Shown here: in pieces, positions 24,420-36,555 of the stretch | Position numbering within the stretch: the first letter of the stretch is position 1 | How the letters are laid out: every line of letters starts with the position of its first letter | Source of the DNA: Adiantum capillus-veneris | Taxonomy: Eukaryota > Streptophyta > Polypodiopsida > Polypodiales > Pteridaceae | Assembly (NCBI GenBank): GCA_014529385.2 | Contig: CM043953.1 | Location: 112,102,549 to 112,160,548 of the forward strand | Direction: 5' to 3' | DNA: 58,000 nt | Position numbers and translations under genes: made by a program | Notes under the pieces: generated by a model | Database searches by the model: none | Told to the model about the DNA's origin: nothing | Seen by the model: the letters and a program-made list of their open reading frames with translations, nothing else

Positions 24420-25426
24420 TGTCATAATAGCTAGTATCTAATTCTCCTAAATAATTTTCTCATGTTAAACGGATCATTTATTATGGGAAGTACCAGGGGA
24501 GAAAAAATTAGAATATTGGTTAAGCTTGCAACCGCACAGTAAGGATCCAAAGGAGGGAGAATAGGGATTTAAAGCATGGGCCATCTACAAAAGAGCAAGG
24601 TGTAACAATGGGATTTAAAGACCCTAAGGTTCAACCCATTAAGACTTCAAAAATTCTAAGGTTCCAAAAATCAAAGGTTGTGTCCAATGGCTAAGCTTAG
24701 GGAAATTCGATGCTTTGTATGTGTGTAAAAAAGTCCACAAATCCTACAACGGAGGGGGCGAGCCTTGCAAGTAGGGGATGAGAGAAAAAAAAAACACACA
24801 CACACACGCACAAGCCTCCTTTACACAAATGGAATGGTGTACTCAGATCCTATTCGATTGCTATGGAGTTGGACCAATGAGAATTAGGCTAGAGTAAATC
24901 TAGTTTAATAAATTTTAAAAACACTTAATACAAGAACCAATAAGAATTAAGCTCTCTAGAAGACTATTGGCCAATATCCCAAGGGGTTCAATGAGCATTC
25001 ATCAGCCCAATGGATTGCTTGATTCCTATTGGCCAGGAGACAAAGGGGTCCAATGAGAGTTTAGTTGCATTAATTAATTACTTAAAGCTCTCATAAAAGG
25101 GGAAAGGGGGACACATCTCAGAAGGCTATCACTTATGCTCTTGAAATTCCATTGGCTAAGCCTAGAGAGGTCCAATAGGGTGTGAGCATGAGCAAATAAC
25201 AAGAGGGGTCAACCAAGAGAGAGAGGGGGCTGATTTTCTCAAGGCATTATTGTATACACACTCACACTAGTCCATGTGGGGAGTAATAACACTCTCTCTC
25301 TCCTTCTCAAGATTTAATGGAAAGCTTATCACCTAGTCCAAGCTTGTGAGAAGCGAGGCCTGCACCAACAACTCTTGGCTTTGTGATGCAAATCCAACCA
25401 AGATAGCATTTTCCGCTATAAATGGT
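24420..25426 (+). repeat. 5' LTR of the plus-strand chromovirus, 3' end altered
   Basis: It matches 31511-32530 collinearly from TGTCATAATAG through ACCAACAACTCTTGGCTTTGTGATG, with indels (for example, the 3' copy has about 40 bp extra near 31935-31970). The last roughly 500 bp of the 3' LTR have no collinear counterpart; instead a short TAGCATTTTCCGCTATA and an inverted segment follow. Confidence 0.8.
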
Positions 25427-25583
25427 TGTGTGTAGCACAAAATAGCATGAACATAGTGAGCATTTCATTAGAATAGATTCCTATTGAGAATAACAAGAGT
25501 GCTTGGGTGGAGAGAACAACAAAAAGTATAACACCTAGTTATATAGCATGAACAATACTTCAAAAGACAGAGAAATTAAAATA
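25427..25583 (-). repeat. Inverted copy of the LTR terminus inside the 5' LTR region
   Basis: This segment is the reverse complement of 32918-33073, the last about 156 bp of the 3' LTR (shared features GTGTAGC, ATAGCATGAACATAG, GAGTGCTTGGGTGGAGAGA). It is bracketed by two similar TAGCATTTTCC...CTATAAATGGTTG stretches at about 25404-25426 and 25583-25615. Confidence 0.8.
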
Positions 25584-25838
25584 TAGCATTTTCCTCAACC
25601 TAGCTATAAATGGTTGTTATTTTAAATGCAATTGAGTAAATAGAATAGGGATTTTTTAGCCTTGCAGTGCACCTGCCTTCATGCAGATAACGGGCATCAT
25701 CGTCGAGAGCTATGGTCTTAATAGTGGAGTCATATGGGGCTTGCCTACGGCTTAACCACTATTGAGCTATTAGAAGCTTGACAAGAGTCGGTGCTGTTTT
25801 GGTTTTGAACGACCCTCTCTTCTATTCCTTGCAATTAA

Positions 25839-25852
25839 TGGTATTTGAGCCA
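25839..25852 (+). promoter_or_regulatory. Primer-binding-site-like sequence
   Basis: TGGTATTTGAGCCA matches the plant initiator-Met tRNA PBS (TGGTATCAGAGCCA) at 12 of 14 positions and lies shortly before gag. It is farther from the recognisable LTR end than usual, in line with the rearrangement. Confidence 0.5.
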
Positions 25853-25910
25853 CGGGTACAGTAGCTTGAGTGATTTTACTAAAGGGGTAAAGAGGAGTAG
25901 CAACTAGGGC

Positions 25911-27586
25911 TTGAAGTGCCAAAGTACACTTAAAAAAGTTACATCTAAAAAAATTGTTAGAATGGTTGACAATAGTAAAGAGAGTGAAATTAATGTTGAT
26001 AGCTTTGATTTTGCTAATGAGCAGGCTACTAATGATGCCCCTATGCTTGTTAATTACCTTGTTTTTAGGCTTCAAGAAGCCATCGGAAATCCATCCCTCC
26101 AAATAAAGTGCAATAGTAGCTTCATGCTCATGGGATTCTCCAAACTCCCCACCATGACGAGAGAGTACCTAGGAAGCCTACTTGCCAGACTCACAAAAGA
26201 GGCCACTCTTTGATTTGGGAAGAAGAAGAGGATCCATACAAAGAGCTCAAAAATTTGCTTCTTGATGATGCATATCCTTCCCAAAGGAGAATTCAAAAGG
26301 CCCCACCGAAGGAACAAGAAAGAAGTGAGTCTCCTACCACCTCGATGGAGATGGCTCCACAAAGATGGCGGGCTAAACGCTCTGCATCACTCCAAAATGG
26401 AGAAGACCATCGCACACTTCTCTACACCATAATTCAAAGAGGGACGACAAAAATCAAGAGAAAAAAAAGGAGAGAAAGAGGACACCCTCTTCTCCATGTT
26501 CTTCATCCTCTTCCTCTTATGAAAGTGATGGTGCAAAAAAAGAAGTTCAAGGCAAGAAAAAGGCAAGAAAGAGCCTCACCCTCTTCTCCATCTTCCTCAA
26601 ATTCTTCATCTTCTGAAGAAAGTGATGGTGCAACTTTTGGACCATCAAAAAGAAGAGGCCATAGGAAATCCGATGCCACGTGGGAGATGTCATCCAAGCT
26701 CAATAAGTTTAAAGAGGGAGGGAAGAGAATCTCTCTACTTACCTACAATGGCACCTTTGGTGATACGAACAAAGTTTTGGCCTTTATCCAACAATTTGAT
26801 GCAATGTTTGGAGATGAGGGATTCACGTAGTCCTCTAAGCTACCCCATGTAGATATACACTTTCAAAAGTCAATGGTTGTCTAGCCTACGGTCCACGGTG
26901 AGGCTCCACAAACATGGAAAGCTTTAAGAGCTTCCATTGTGAAGCAATTTTTGGCCACCGATGCCAAAGACAAAGTACTCACCGAATGGCGAAGCTTGAA
27001 GCTCTCTCCCTATGAATCCATTCACAAATATGTAGACAAGTTTTGCGACCTACATCTCAAAGGCACTGTCTTTAAGAAAATGGATTTTGGAGAGAAAAAG
27101 CAACAATTTTGTGCGAGCTTAACTGAAGAAATGGCAGAGTATGTCAACTTCCAAAGGCCACGCACCATATCCACAGTTATACACCATACTATGGTGTCTT
27201 CTCGAATCAATTTCCAAACAAGGGCTAAGAGAAATTATAAGCCCACGGAAAACAAGGGTTCCAATGAGCCTAAGGGGAAGGACAATGCCCAAAAGTCTCC
27301 TAAGGGCAATTCCAAAAAAGCTAAGGAAAAGGGAGTTTACAAAGGCAAAAACAAAATCTCTCGTGCAGAGCTTGAGAATTATTGCAAGGATAACCGTTGT
27401 TTCAAGTGCGGCGAGCAAGGGCATGCGTACCACGCTTGTCCGCAAAAGAACACCCGCCATGAGCCTCCTAGAGCTACCTTGGTTGAAATCCAAGAAGAGG
27501 AAACTCACCACAAAGGATCTTCTTTATGCCATGCTTGGAAAACGGTAAGAGAACATGATGTTTTTATTCTCTTTTGAACTTGGTTC
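25911..27586 (+). pseudogene. Chromovirus gag
   Basis: The capsid part includes YNGTFGDTNKVLAFIQQFD, TWKALRASIVKQFL and LTEWRSLKLSPYESIHKYVDKF, typical of Retrotrans_gag. A CCHC zinc knuckle (CFKCGEQGHAYHAC) is at about 27400-27445. The N-terminal third is Ser/Lys-rich and spread over two frames (25911-26213 and 26210-26830). Stops lie at about 26828 and 26882. It feeds directly into the protease. Confidence 0.85.
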
Positions 27587-27881
27587 TACTCACAATTTCA
27601 TATCCACAGAGTTGGCCACCAAGCTAGGCATCCAAGCCTATGAGATGGGAGATGTCCTACCTACAAATGGTGCTTTCAAGGGGCAAGAATATTCAGTCAA
27701 CCCCTTGATTGGGAAATTGAGGCTCCATGTCCAAAGCTATGTGGACAAAGAGGACTTCTTTATCTCTCCTTTGAAGCATGAGGATGTAATTCTAGGGGCA
27801 CCATGGTTTGATCGCATGGCTGCCAATGTTAAATTCCCTCAAAGGAGAATCTACTTCAGGTTCAGGGAAAAAGATATGTAA
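27555..27881 (+). pseudogene. Chromovirus aspartic protease
   Basis: A retropepsin-like domain: the active-site segment reads FELGSTHNFIS, where DSGSTHNFIS is expected, so the catalytic Asp is Glu and the next Ser is Leu. The C-terminal VILGAPWFDRM matches the conserved ILG.PWL motif. It would process Gag-Pol. The active-site change suggests a dead enzyme. Confidence 0.8.
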
Positions 27882-28189
27882 ATAGATGCTAAGCAAATGG
27901 GTAACACCATACCCATTGTACATACGCAAGCTTTCAATAAGTCAATAAAGAGCTCTATTTACGTGTACATGATTTTTGTTAAAGATTCTCAAAATGAACC
28001 TAATGTTTTAGCAAAAGAAAATATACACACTGACAAGGAATTAGAGTTATCCAATTTTCTCAAGGGGTTCAAGATGTCTTTATTGACGACATCCCTCTTG
28101 AGCTACCTCCTAAATGAGGCAATGATGACCATGGAATTGAACTTTTTCCAGGTAGTTCACAGCCTAATAAACCTCCTCATATAGTTTCT

Positions 28190-29256
28190 CAAGCTCAACA
28201 AGACGAGATTATGATGTAAGTCCATGAGTTAGTTGAGAAGGGCATGGTTAGGCCTAGCTCATCTCCATTTTGTTCTCTTGTGCTATTAGTGCAAAGAAAG
28301 ACGGAACATATCATATGTGTGTCAACTATAGAGCACTAAATAGGATCACTATCATCAATAGGTTTCCTGTTCCATGGGTAGAAGACCTATTTGATAAGCT
28401 ACAAGGGTCCACCTACTTCAGCAGGATTGACCTAGAAAGTGGCTATCATCAAATAGGGATAGTTGATCAAGACATTGTAAAGACTGCATTTTGCACTACG
28501 TTTGGTCTTTACGAATATATTGCCATGCCTTTTGGCTTGACCAATGCACTAGCCACATTCAACCGCTTGATGGAGAAGTTATTCAAGCCTCACCAAACAT
28601 TTACTAGAGTGTTCTTTGATGACATCATCATCTACTCTAATTCATTAGACAACAAGCAACACCTCCAGGTAATATTTCAAGTTCTAAGAGAGAATAAACT
28701 TTATGTTAATCGAAAGAAAAGTGAATTTTTCTTACAAGATATTCAATATTAGGTCACATTATCTCTAAAGATGGCATCCAAATGGATCCATCGAAATTAG
28801 AGGTAATAAAAGGATGTCCTAAACCAAGGAATCTTCATGAACTAAGAAGCTTTATAGGTATGTGTGCATACTATAGACGCTTCATAGAAACGTTCTAACA
28901 AATCGCAGGACCATTACCAGACCTAAAAAAGAAAAACGTTAGGTATACATGGTCTGCTAAGGAGAACAATGCTTTCAAAAATATTAAAGAAAATATTATC
29001 TCTCAACCTGTGCTTACACTACCGGATCTCTCAAAGCCATTTGAGGTCTAATGTGATGCTTGTGGTGATTGCCTTGGAGCTGTTTTGCTCCAAGAAGGGC
29101 ATTCCATAGCCTATGAAAATCAAAGGCTCAACCCTGTTGACCAAGCTCTGGGCATGTATGAAAAGGAACTCCTCGCAGTTCTACATGCCTTAGACTCATG
29201 GAAGTACTATTTATTGGGGACTCCATTCATTTTGCAACGGATCATCAAAGTCTTAA
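28190..29256 (+). pseudogene. Chromovirus reverse transcriptase and first part of RNase H
   Basis: RT motifs in order: CVNYRALNRITIINRFPVP, YFSRIDLESGYHQI (first catalytic Asp), MPFGLTNALATF, and VFFDDIIIYS, the YxDD box with FFDD. A 1-nt loss near 28750 shifts the frame into the connection (MDPSKLEVIKGCPKPRNLHELRSFIG, YYRRF). RNase H follows with CDACGDCLGAVLLQ, YEKELLAVLHALDSWKYYL and ATDHQSL in the adjacent frame. It is cut at 29256 by the MITE. Stops at about 28898 and 29050 add to decay. Confidence 0.9.
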
Positions 29257-29530
29257 AGGTGAAAGCATGTTAACCTGTCATGCTTTTTCATGTCCCGGAC
29301 AATGCTAACTAGAACAATTTAGACATATGCTAACTAGTACAATAACTTGAGCTACATATGATATATCAATACAAAGCACTTGAAACAGGGAATCCAAATG
29401 TACAACCTCCGACAAATTTTGATATTATTTGTAAAAAATTTACCGAACGCCCAAATTTTTGAAGATGTGCTAACTTGAAACTGCTAACTAGCACAAAAAG
29501 CGCGACAGGTTAACCTTTCTTTCACCCTAA
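29254..29530. mobile_element. 271-bp Tourist-like MITE with TAA duplication
   Basis: The element (29257-29527) has terminal inverted repeats: left AGGTGAAAGCATGTTAACCTGTC, right the complement of GGTGAAAGAAAGGTTAACCTGTC. It is flanked by TAA on both sides (29254-29256 and 29528-29530). Conceptual removal with one TAA brings the RNase H frame together exactly. TAA/TTA duplication and size fit the PIF/Harbinger (Tourist) group. It has no coding capacity. Confidence 0.85.
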
Positions 29531-30608
29531 GTACTTCAGGACGTAGACCAAGCTCTCCGACAAACAAATGAGGTGGGCAAATTTTCATTTGCAATTTCAT
29601 TTTCATATTGCTCACATTGCTGGCAAGCATAATCAAGTAGCCGATGTACTCTCAAGACAACCGAGAGTGAATGCGGTTTCCATAGCAACTCACAATGATC
29701 TATCTTCTATGATAGATGAGTATGCTATTGATCCCGATTTTAGAGATGTGATTTCAGACCTTGCACTAGGGATGCAAGAGGAACCATTTACTTTACAATA
29801 TGGTTATCTTCTCTATGATAATAGACTATGCATTACTAACTCACATCGTGAGAAAGTAATGTATGAATCTCATGCTCCCTCTTATGTAGGGCATAGAGGG
29901 ATTCAGCCTACCCTAAAAGGGATTGAAACATATTTCTATTGGCCTACCATGAAAGAAAAAATACAAGAGTATGTTTCTAAATGTGTGGTATGCCAAAAGA
30001 CAAAGTTTGACAGGGGGAAGCAACCTGGATTGCTTCAATCTTTGCCAATCCCTAATTCACCATGGGAGAGAATATCCATGGATTTTATCTTTGGATTGCC
30101 TAAGTCTATACATGGGAAAACAAGAATATGGATGATAGTAGAGAGGTTCAATAAACAAGCTCATTTTATACCTGTCAAAAAGACTATCTAAGCCCATCAA
30201 ATGGCAACCCTCTTCATTTCACAAATCTTCAAATACCATGGCTTGCCAATGTCCATAGTGTCGAATAGAGATCCTAGAATGACCAGTAATTTTTGGAAGG
30301 TTCTCTTTGAGAATCTAGGGACCAGGCTAAATTTCTCTTCGTCCTATCACCCGCAAACGGATGGCCAAAGTGAAATAGCTAACCTAACAATTCTTGATCT
30401 ACTAAAAGCCTATGTATCGGAAGTAGATCAAAGATCCCAATGGGAGAAGTACTTACCATTAGTGGAGTATGTCTACAATAACACTTTACATACTTCCACA
30501 GAAAAGGCACCTTTTAAGGTAATTGAGGGAAGATCAAAAAGTCCCCTGCTATTTAAGGTACACGGGAAGATCTTTGCTGAAAATGAGTATAGCCGAGACC
30601 TACAATAA
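29528..30608 (+). pseudogene. Chromovirus RNase H end and integrase
   Basis: The RNase H tail (LSDKQMRWANFHLQFHFHI, then GKHNQVADVLSRQ) runs into an integrase with an HHCC zinc domain (GHRGIQPTLKGIETYFYWPTM, CVVCQ). The core has MDFIFGLPKS (first Asp); VSNRDPRMTSNFW, in which the second catalytic Asp of the SDRD motif is Asn; and HPQTDGQSE (Glu present). A TAG at about 29543 and a TAA at about 30189 interrupt the frame. Confidence 0.88.
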
Positions 30609-30699
30609 TCTTTCCAAAAGATTAAGGATGTTATCTCTATCTCACACAACAAAGGCAAAAGGCTGCTGCTAACAAGCACAGAAGAGCCCAAGCCTTTAA

Positions 30700-31175
30700 A
30701 GAAAAGGATTGGGTCCTACTCAAATTTCCCAAGCCTTGATTAAGGCACACGATGGGCAAGAATCCTACGGGACACCAAAAGTACTATGCTAAGTTAGCAA
30801 AAAGGTACTATGGTCCCTTCCAGATTCTTAGGCCAATCAATGAGATGGCCTATCAACTCAAGTTGCCCATTGGCTCATACACAATTCTTTCCATCTGAGC
30901 CTACTAAAGTCTTACAAAGGAGAGACACCTCAAGAACCAACTATTGAAGACCCACCGGAGATCGAGGACAAAGAAAAGGTGCTGCAGGCAAAGTCCATTC
31001 TTCGACACGAAGACAAAGTACTAAGAGGCGGTAAGACTATCGGATGATATCTTATTCAGTTTAAGAATTATCATTTTGAAGACGCTAGATGGATGCAAGG
31101 CATACAATTAAAGGATAACCTAAACTTGTCAATGCTTAGAATGCTTCCTTATAATAAGCAAATATACAAATGTTA
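30700..31175 (+). pseudogene. Integrase C-terminus and chromodomain of the chromovirus
   Basis: After a GPF-like segment (YGPFQILRPINEMAYQLKLP, about 30810-30875), the frame from about 30960 reads AKSILRHEDKVLRGGKTIG, stop, YLIQFKNYHFEDARWM. This fits a plant chromovirus chromodomain, which guides integration to chromatin carrying particular histone marks. The in-frame TGA is at about 31045. Confidence 0.75.
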
Positions 31176-31496
31176 AAAATGAACAAAGTTTTTGTCTTAT
31201 AAGACTCTCTTTTTCTTTATTGTGCACAAACGTGAAGTACTATGCATGCTTAGATCAAGTTTGTGGAGACAACATCTCCCAAACACCAAGTAGAGCTTGT
31301 CACTCTGCTACGGAATATTGATAGGACCAATGTGCATACATGCTTACGGCAGCTTAGGCTCTCAAGTGCCAAATGGACTAGTCATCCATTTTGGAACGAT
31401 GTCGTAGGGTAACATAGGGATCCTCTACCCGCTAGAAAAAGGGCTAATGAATAGGCTTTATCTTCTCTACCCCATAGTCGACGATGACTATGATTT

Positions 31497-31510
31497 CAAG
31501 AGAGAGGCAA
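31497..31510 (+). promoter_or_regulatory. Polypurine tract of the plus-strand chromovirus
   Basis: CAAGAGAGAGGCAA directly precedes the TGTCATAATA start of the 3' LTR, the position where plus-strand DNA synthesis is primed. Confidence 0.65.
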
Positions 31511-33073
31511 TGTCATAATAACTAATATCTAATTCTTCTAAATGATTTTCTCATGTTAAACTGATCATTTCATATGGGGAAGTGCCAGGGGAGAAAACGC
31601 TAGAATATTGGTTAAGCTAGCAGACCGGCCACAATAGGAATTTAATGGAGGGAAAATGGGGGGGGGGGGGGGGGGTCCATCTGCAAAAGAGCAAGGTGCA
31701 ACAATGGTCTTTAAAGAACCTAAGGTTCAGTCCATTAAGACTTCAAAAATGCTAAGGTTCCAAAAATCAAAGGTTGTGCCCAATGGCTAAGCTTAGGAAA
31801 AAAAGGATGCTTTGTGTGTGTGTAAAAAAGTCTTCACGAATCCTACAAATGAGGGGGAGAGCCTTGTAAGTAAGGGATGAGAGATAAACACACACACACT
31901 CACGCACAAGCCTCCTTTACACAAAGGGAATGAGGGGCACATGTCAGCTCCCTAGCCCAGATTCCCACAAGCTGTACTCAAATCCTATTGGATGGCCATG
32001 GAGATGGACCAATGAGAATTAGGCTAGAGTAAATCTAGTTTAATTGATTTAAAAACATAAAAGAACCAATAAGAATTAAGCTCTCACGAAGACTATTGGA
32101 CAGTCTCCCAAGGGGTCCAACGAGCATTCAATAGCCGAATGGCTTGCCTGATTCCTATTGACCAGGAGACAAAGGGGTCCAATGGGAGTTTAGTTGCATT
32201 AATTAATTACCTAAAGCACTCACAAAAGGGGAAAGGGGGACACATATCAGAACGCTATTACTTATGCTCTTGAAATTCCATTGGCGAAGCCTAGAGAGGT
32301 CCAATAGGGTGTGAGCATGAGCAAATAGCAAGAGGGGTCGACCAAGAGAGAGAGGGGGCTGATTTTCTCAAGGCATTATTGCATGTACACACTCACACTA
32401 GTCCATGTGGGGAGTAAGGATACTCTCTCTCTCCTTCTCAAGCTTTAATGGAAAGCTTATCACCTACTCCAAGCTTGTGAGAAGGGAGTCCTACACCAAC
32501 AACTCTTGGCTTTGTGATGAAAATACAACCAAGAGACAAGCTTCAATGCATTCTCACCTCCTCTACCATGCTAATTACTAAGCTAAGCTATGCTAATATG
32601 AGTGATTATGTGAGGAGATGTACATCTTTCTCGTAAGACTACTCCTTCTTCCTCTCAATCTACTCGCATACCATGCTAGCTCTCACCATCTTTGAAGGTG
32701 TGTGAGGTCTTGGGTTTGAGACCGTAAGGGAATTGATGTTGTGTTTTATAAGTGTTTTTCTTAGTGCTTGAAGTTTCCATCTTCATTGCACTAGCTAGTA
32801 TTAAAGGAACACAAAGAATTGTATTGTAAAATGTCTCTCTTGATGGGAGAAATCATAATACAAAGCCTTTTGGAGGGGGGGCCGGCTCCATGTAAATCCG
32901 GTCCTCAACTATTGTCAATATTTTAATTTCTCTCTCTTTTGAAGTATTATTCATGCTATATAACTAGATGTTATACTTTTTGTTGCTCTCTCCACCCAAG
33001 CACTCTTGTTATTATCATTAGGAATCTATTGTAATGAAATGCTCGCTATGTTCATGCTATTTTCCGCTACACA
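31511..33073 (+). repeat. 3' LTR of the plus-strand chromovirus
   Basis: About 1.56 kb, TGTCATAATA...GCTACACA. The right end is supported because the inverted copy at 25427 diverges at the same point. It contains an 18-nt G run at 31658-31675 that the 5' LTR lacks, and a G-rich GGAGGGGGGGCC at about 32874. Confidence 0.8.
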
Positions 33074-33481
33074 TAAGTTACTAGGCCATTAAATGTTACA
33101 TTGGTTCATCCAACAATTGAATAAGGTCAGCATTAGAAACATTCAGAAAAACTTTCTCATGCATAAAACCAGATTTCATGATATTCTTAGCACTCAAACT
33201 TGAGAATCCTTCTAAATCTTTGTCCAATAAACACATAAGTTGTAGGTCTAACACTTGAAAAGAATCCTACACCTTGCACCTCACTAGCTACAAACTAGGA
33301 TTTCCATATATGACATGAATACTACTAACTATACCTGCTATAGAGTGATCTTCAAGTTTCTCTCGCTCATCCAAATATTCGTGAACTTATGTAGCACAAC
33401 GTTCACCATGCATATTGAAAATTGCATCTACTACCATGTCCACATCATCGACACAATGAACCCAATCATATGTAATACCAA
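33074..33481. other. No recognisable gene
   Basis: Short spacer between the chromovirus and the truncated LTR; no domain or repeat end seen. Confidence 0.5.
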
Positions 33482-33812
33482 TGTAAGGAGGTAGTCGTAT
33501 CATAGGCCAACTTTGACAAAATCATCAACCCGGAGAGAGCATCACCAGGTTAGGGTATGGAAACATCACACAACTAAGTGTGAGAGTGTCATTGGACACC
33601 ATGAATAAGAAGATTCAAGAGAATGCCTCTCCAATGCAAGTAGAGATTAGCCATGGCAAGACTAACTCTAATCGCACTCTAACCACCACTCAAGAAACTC
33701 TTGCACGCATCAAGCCTACCAAAGTCTAACTTGCTAATCTTAATCGAGTCACAAGAGCACATCATCAACAAAAGTATCCATGACCAAAACACACACTAAT
33801 TTCATTGAAGTT
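33482..33812 (-). repeat. Truncated LTR, second copy of the 36556-37010 family
   Basis: 33484-33812 aligns without length change to 36558-36886 (offset 3074 bp) with many substitutions. Its left end TGTAAGGAGG is the complement of a CCTTACA LTR terminus, so here the LTR end is intact, while the right side breaks off at 33812. Confidence 0.75.
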
Positions 33813-34021
33813 TACCTCCCCAATCATCACATGCCAACCAAGGTACTCTAATCATATCACGCACAAGTGGCATTGAGCTCAAGGCTCTTAAACCTTCACA
33901 CACATAAGCACAAAATTAGGCACAAATTCTAATCACATGACCAAGAGTGCTTGTGTTGGGATAGTGGAGGCAAATGTTAGTTCAAAGTGTGTAGCTATCT
34001 GCCACTACAGGCAATGTGTGC

Positions 34022-34092
<71 letters not shown>

Positions 34093-36555
34093 AGAGCCAA
34101 CTCGAATAGCACGCAGGGCCTGCAAGTGGAAAGAGAGATGAAATGTACCTGTGTGTGTGTGTGTGTGTGTGTGTGATGACAAAGGCTACTTGGCAGGTTG
34201 TGTGGTGGGCCCTGTGAGGTAGCACTTGAGTTAGGCAAGTCAATGAAAGCCAAAAATGACTTGGAATCTAACGATGGGCCATGATTGTGGGGTTTCAACA
34301 CTCAAAAGTGGTGTGTGTGTGTGTGTGAATTTTCTAGCTGTGACCCCACCCAATTTCAGAATATGGAAAAGTTGCTCCTAGAATCCATTTAAGAGCTTGA
34401 TTCCACCAAAGGTTGTGTGTTTTGAATTTTTACCTTTGGCCAGTAGCACAAGAGACTGATAGTGGTCGTGACCATTTAGTGCGAGAGGGAGGGAGAGAGT
34501 CTTCGGCCAAGATGCATATACAAGGCTATGGAGTTGGCTCCCTAGACAATATATAAACCTCGTTTACATTAGGAAAACACAAAATCAACATGTGTGTTCT
34601 TAATTTTGTTTTCCATACACACAAACAATTGGCAAGAAATAGACCAAGCCCCGTTTTTCATATTTTTGGTTTAAAAATTATGGAACCCTCTATAGGTCAT
34701 GCATTCAGTTTCCATGCATTTCTATGCCAAAAATTGGGACTCTTCCCATAAAAATGATTTCATTCACCATACCACAGTCCAATTTTCAATGCCCAATGCA
34801 TAGCAAATTGACAAAATTGATACTCAATCTCAATCAATTATGTATAAAACTCCACATTTTGGTCTTAATTGAACTTTTAGAATCCCTTTTTTAAGTAATA
34901 TGATATAACAATTTGGGCCGTTATTTACGTGAACAACTTGAATTTGGTATAACCATTCCCATTTATCATCATTGCAATCTTGAATTGCTCAGATCCAATA
35001 TCCCTAATCACTCCGAATTGAATTTGTCATTTTGGTTTGCGATGACACACATACTTGAATTTTAAGTATGACTACACACACGCACAATGAATGCAATATT
35101 GCCATGTTCATCATATGGATCAATCATTAGCATGGCAACACACAAAAAGTCTTCACAATTGATTATTAATTAAGCGATCTATCTCAACCTTTGAGCCAAT
35201 TTATGTGATACACACATCAAGTATTTGCCCAATTCATCATCATAGTTGGTAAAAAATACCAATTATTCATTCACACATTGGATTGCACATGCCATTGATT
35301 GGCAGACACCCAAATTTTGTCCGAAACTATATGCTAGAAATACATCAATTCCTCATTGCAATTCTCAAATTTCACACTTGATCAAGTGTAAACAAATGCT
35401 TGCATGCTCAATTTCTCAAAATCAATCTTATTTTTTCCTAATCAAGCATTCCACGCACTAAAACTTTAAGCACAGAAGTTCAAATTTGGCTTAATTTCCA
35501 ATGCAATTAGGCCTATCCCTAATGCTTGCACATACTTTTCATGCACATTTCACAATCAAAAAGAATTTTGGTGCCCAATTGACCATCAATCCTTAAATCA
35601 AGTGGTCTTCAGTTGGGCACACACACTCAAAATTTGCCTGATGTTTTTTGGCAAATAGATCTATCCAATGATTGTATTAACCTAACATTCACATTAATTA
35701 CATGATTGTACACTCACATATCATCAATTTTCTCAATTTCTATGCATGAAGACACACTTGAATTTTATGGAAGTTTTTTCCTTATTTGGTGCATTACACA
35801 CACAATGATCTTTATACACACATGCATTTTTGTTGACAATCAAGCTTAATCTTGACACACACATCATTCTTTAGTCAAAATTGAACATCAATTTCATTAC
35901 AAGTGAATCAAATTAGGTGCAAAGTGTAGGTCAATTGATTTACACACCCAATTTTAGCAAGTGATTAGCACACACTGAACCACATTAGTCAATCAATAAT
36001 TGAAATGAGCAAGTGAGTGCACTTACATCGTAATTGTACTCCAAGCTATTCCTTTGCTCCATACAAAGACGCCTCATTGCACACACAAGTGTGTGCACCA
36101 TTCAATCAGCTCCAAAATTGACCAACATACGTTAAAATCAAACACTCAAATCTTCGAATTATGCACATCTTAGTACAATTAACTTGATTAGAGTGATGAT
36201 TCCACCTCCTCTTATAAGGGGATTAAACATACGTTACACATGAAATGTTAGCGGTTAGGTTAGCAAAGTTAGTCAAAAATTAGTAGAAATTATCATGGAA
36301 TTAGTACAATTAGCATGGAAATGAAGTGAAATTAGTAATGGTTAGTGAAAAAATAGTGAAAATGGGGGTGAAATTGGGGATTTGGGGTATTCACAACTCA
36401 AAAATTTGCTTCCAGTTACTTGCACACACAATCAAATTAAACCAAAATTGAGTTACACACACTCAAAACCAATGAAAATAGTAGTGAAATTACTCTTATA
36501 AAAGCATCCTCTACTCCTCTAGCTTAGGCAACTGCTCCTCGTAAACGATGAAAAA
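33813..36555. other. Gene-free region with GT tracts and CA/AATT-rich sequence
   Basis: (GT)n runs lie at 34024-34090, 34150-34175 and 34311-34327. From about 34600 to 36500 the sequence is AT-rich and repeatedly uses ACACACAC next to CAATTT/AAATTG words, like a decayed satellite, but I could not define a period. No domain or RNA gene was found. Confidence 0.5.

Larger units (their letters stand above)
24420..33073 (+). mobile_element. Ty3/Gypsy chromovirus, full-length but degraded
   Basis: The order LTR, gag, protease, RT, RNase H, integrase, chromodomain, LTR on the + strand identifies a chromovirus. LTRs start TGTCATAATA at 24420 and 31511, and the 3' one ends GCTACACA at 33073. Flanking 5-mers (AAGAG at left, TAAGT at right) do not match, so the expected target duplication is lost. 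The 5' LTR end is rearranged, the RNase H holds a MITE, and catalytic residues of protease and integrase are changed. Confidence 0.9.
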
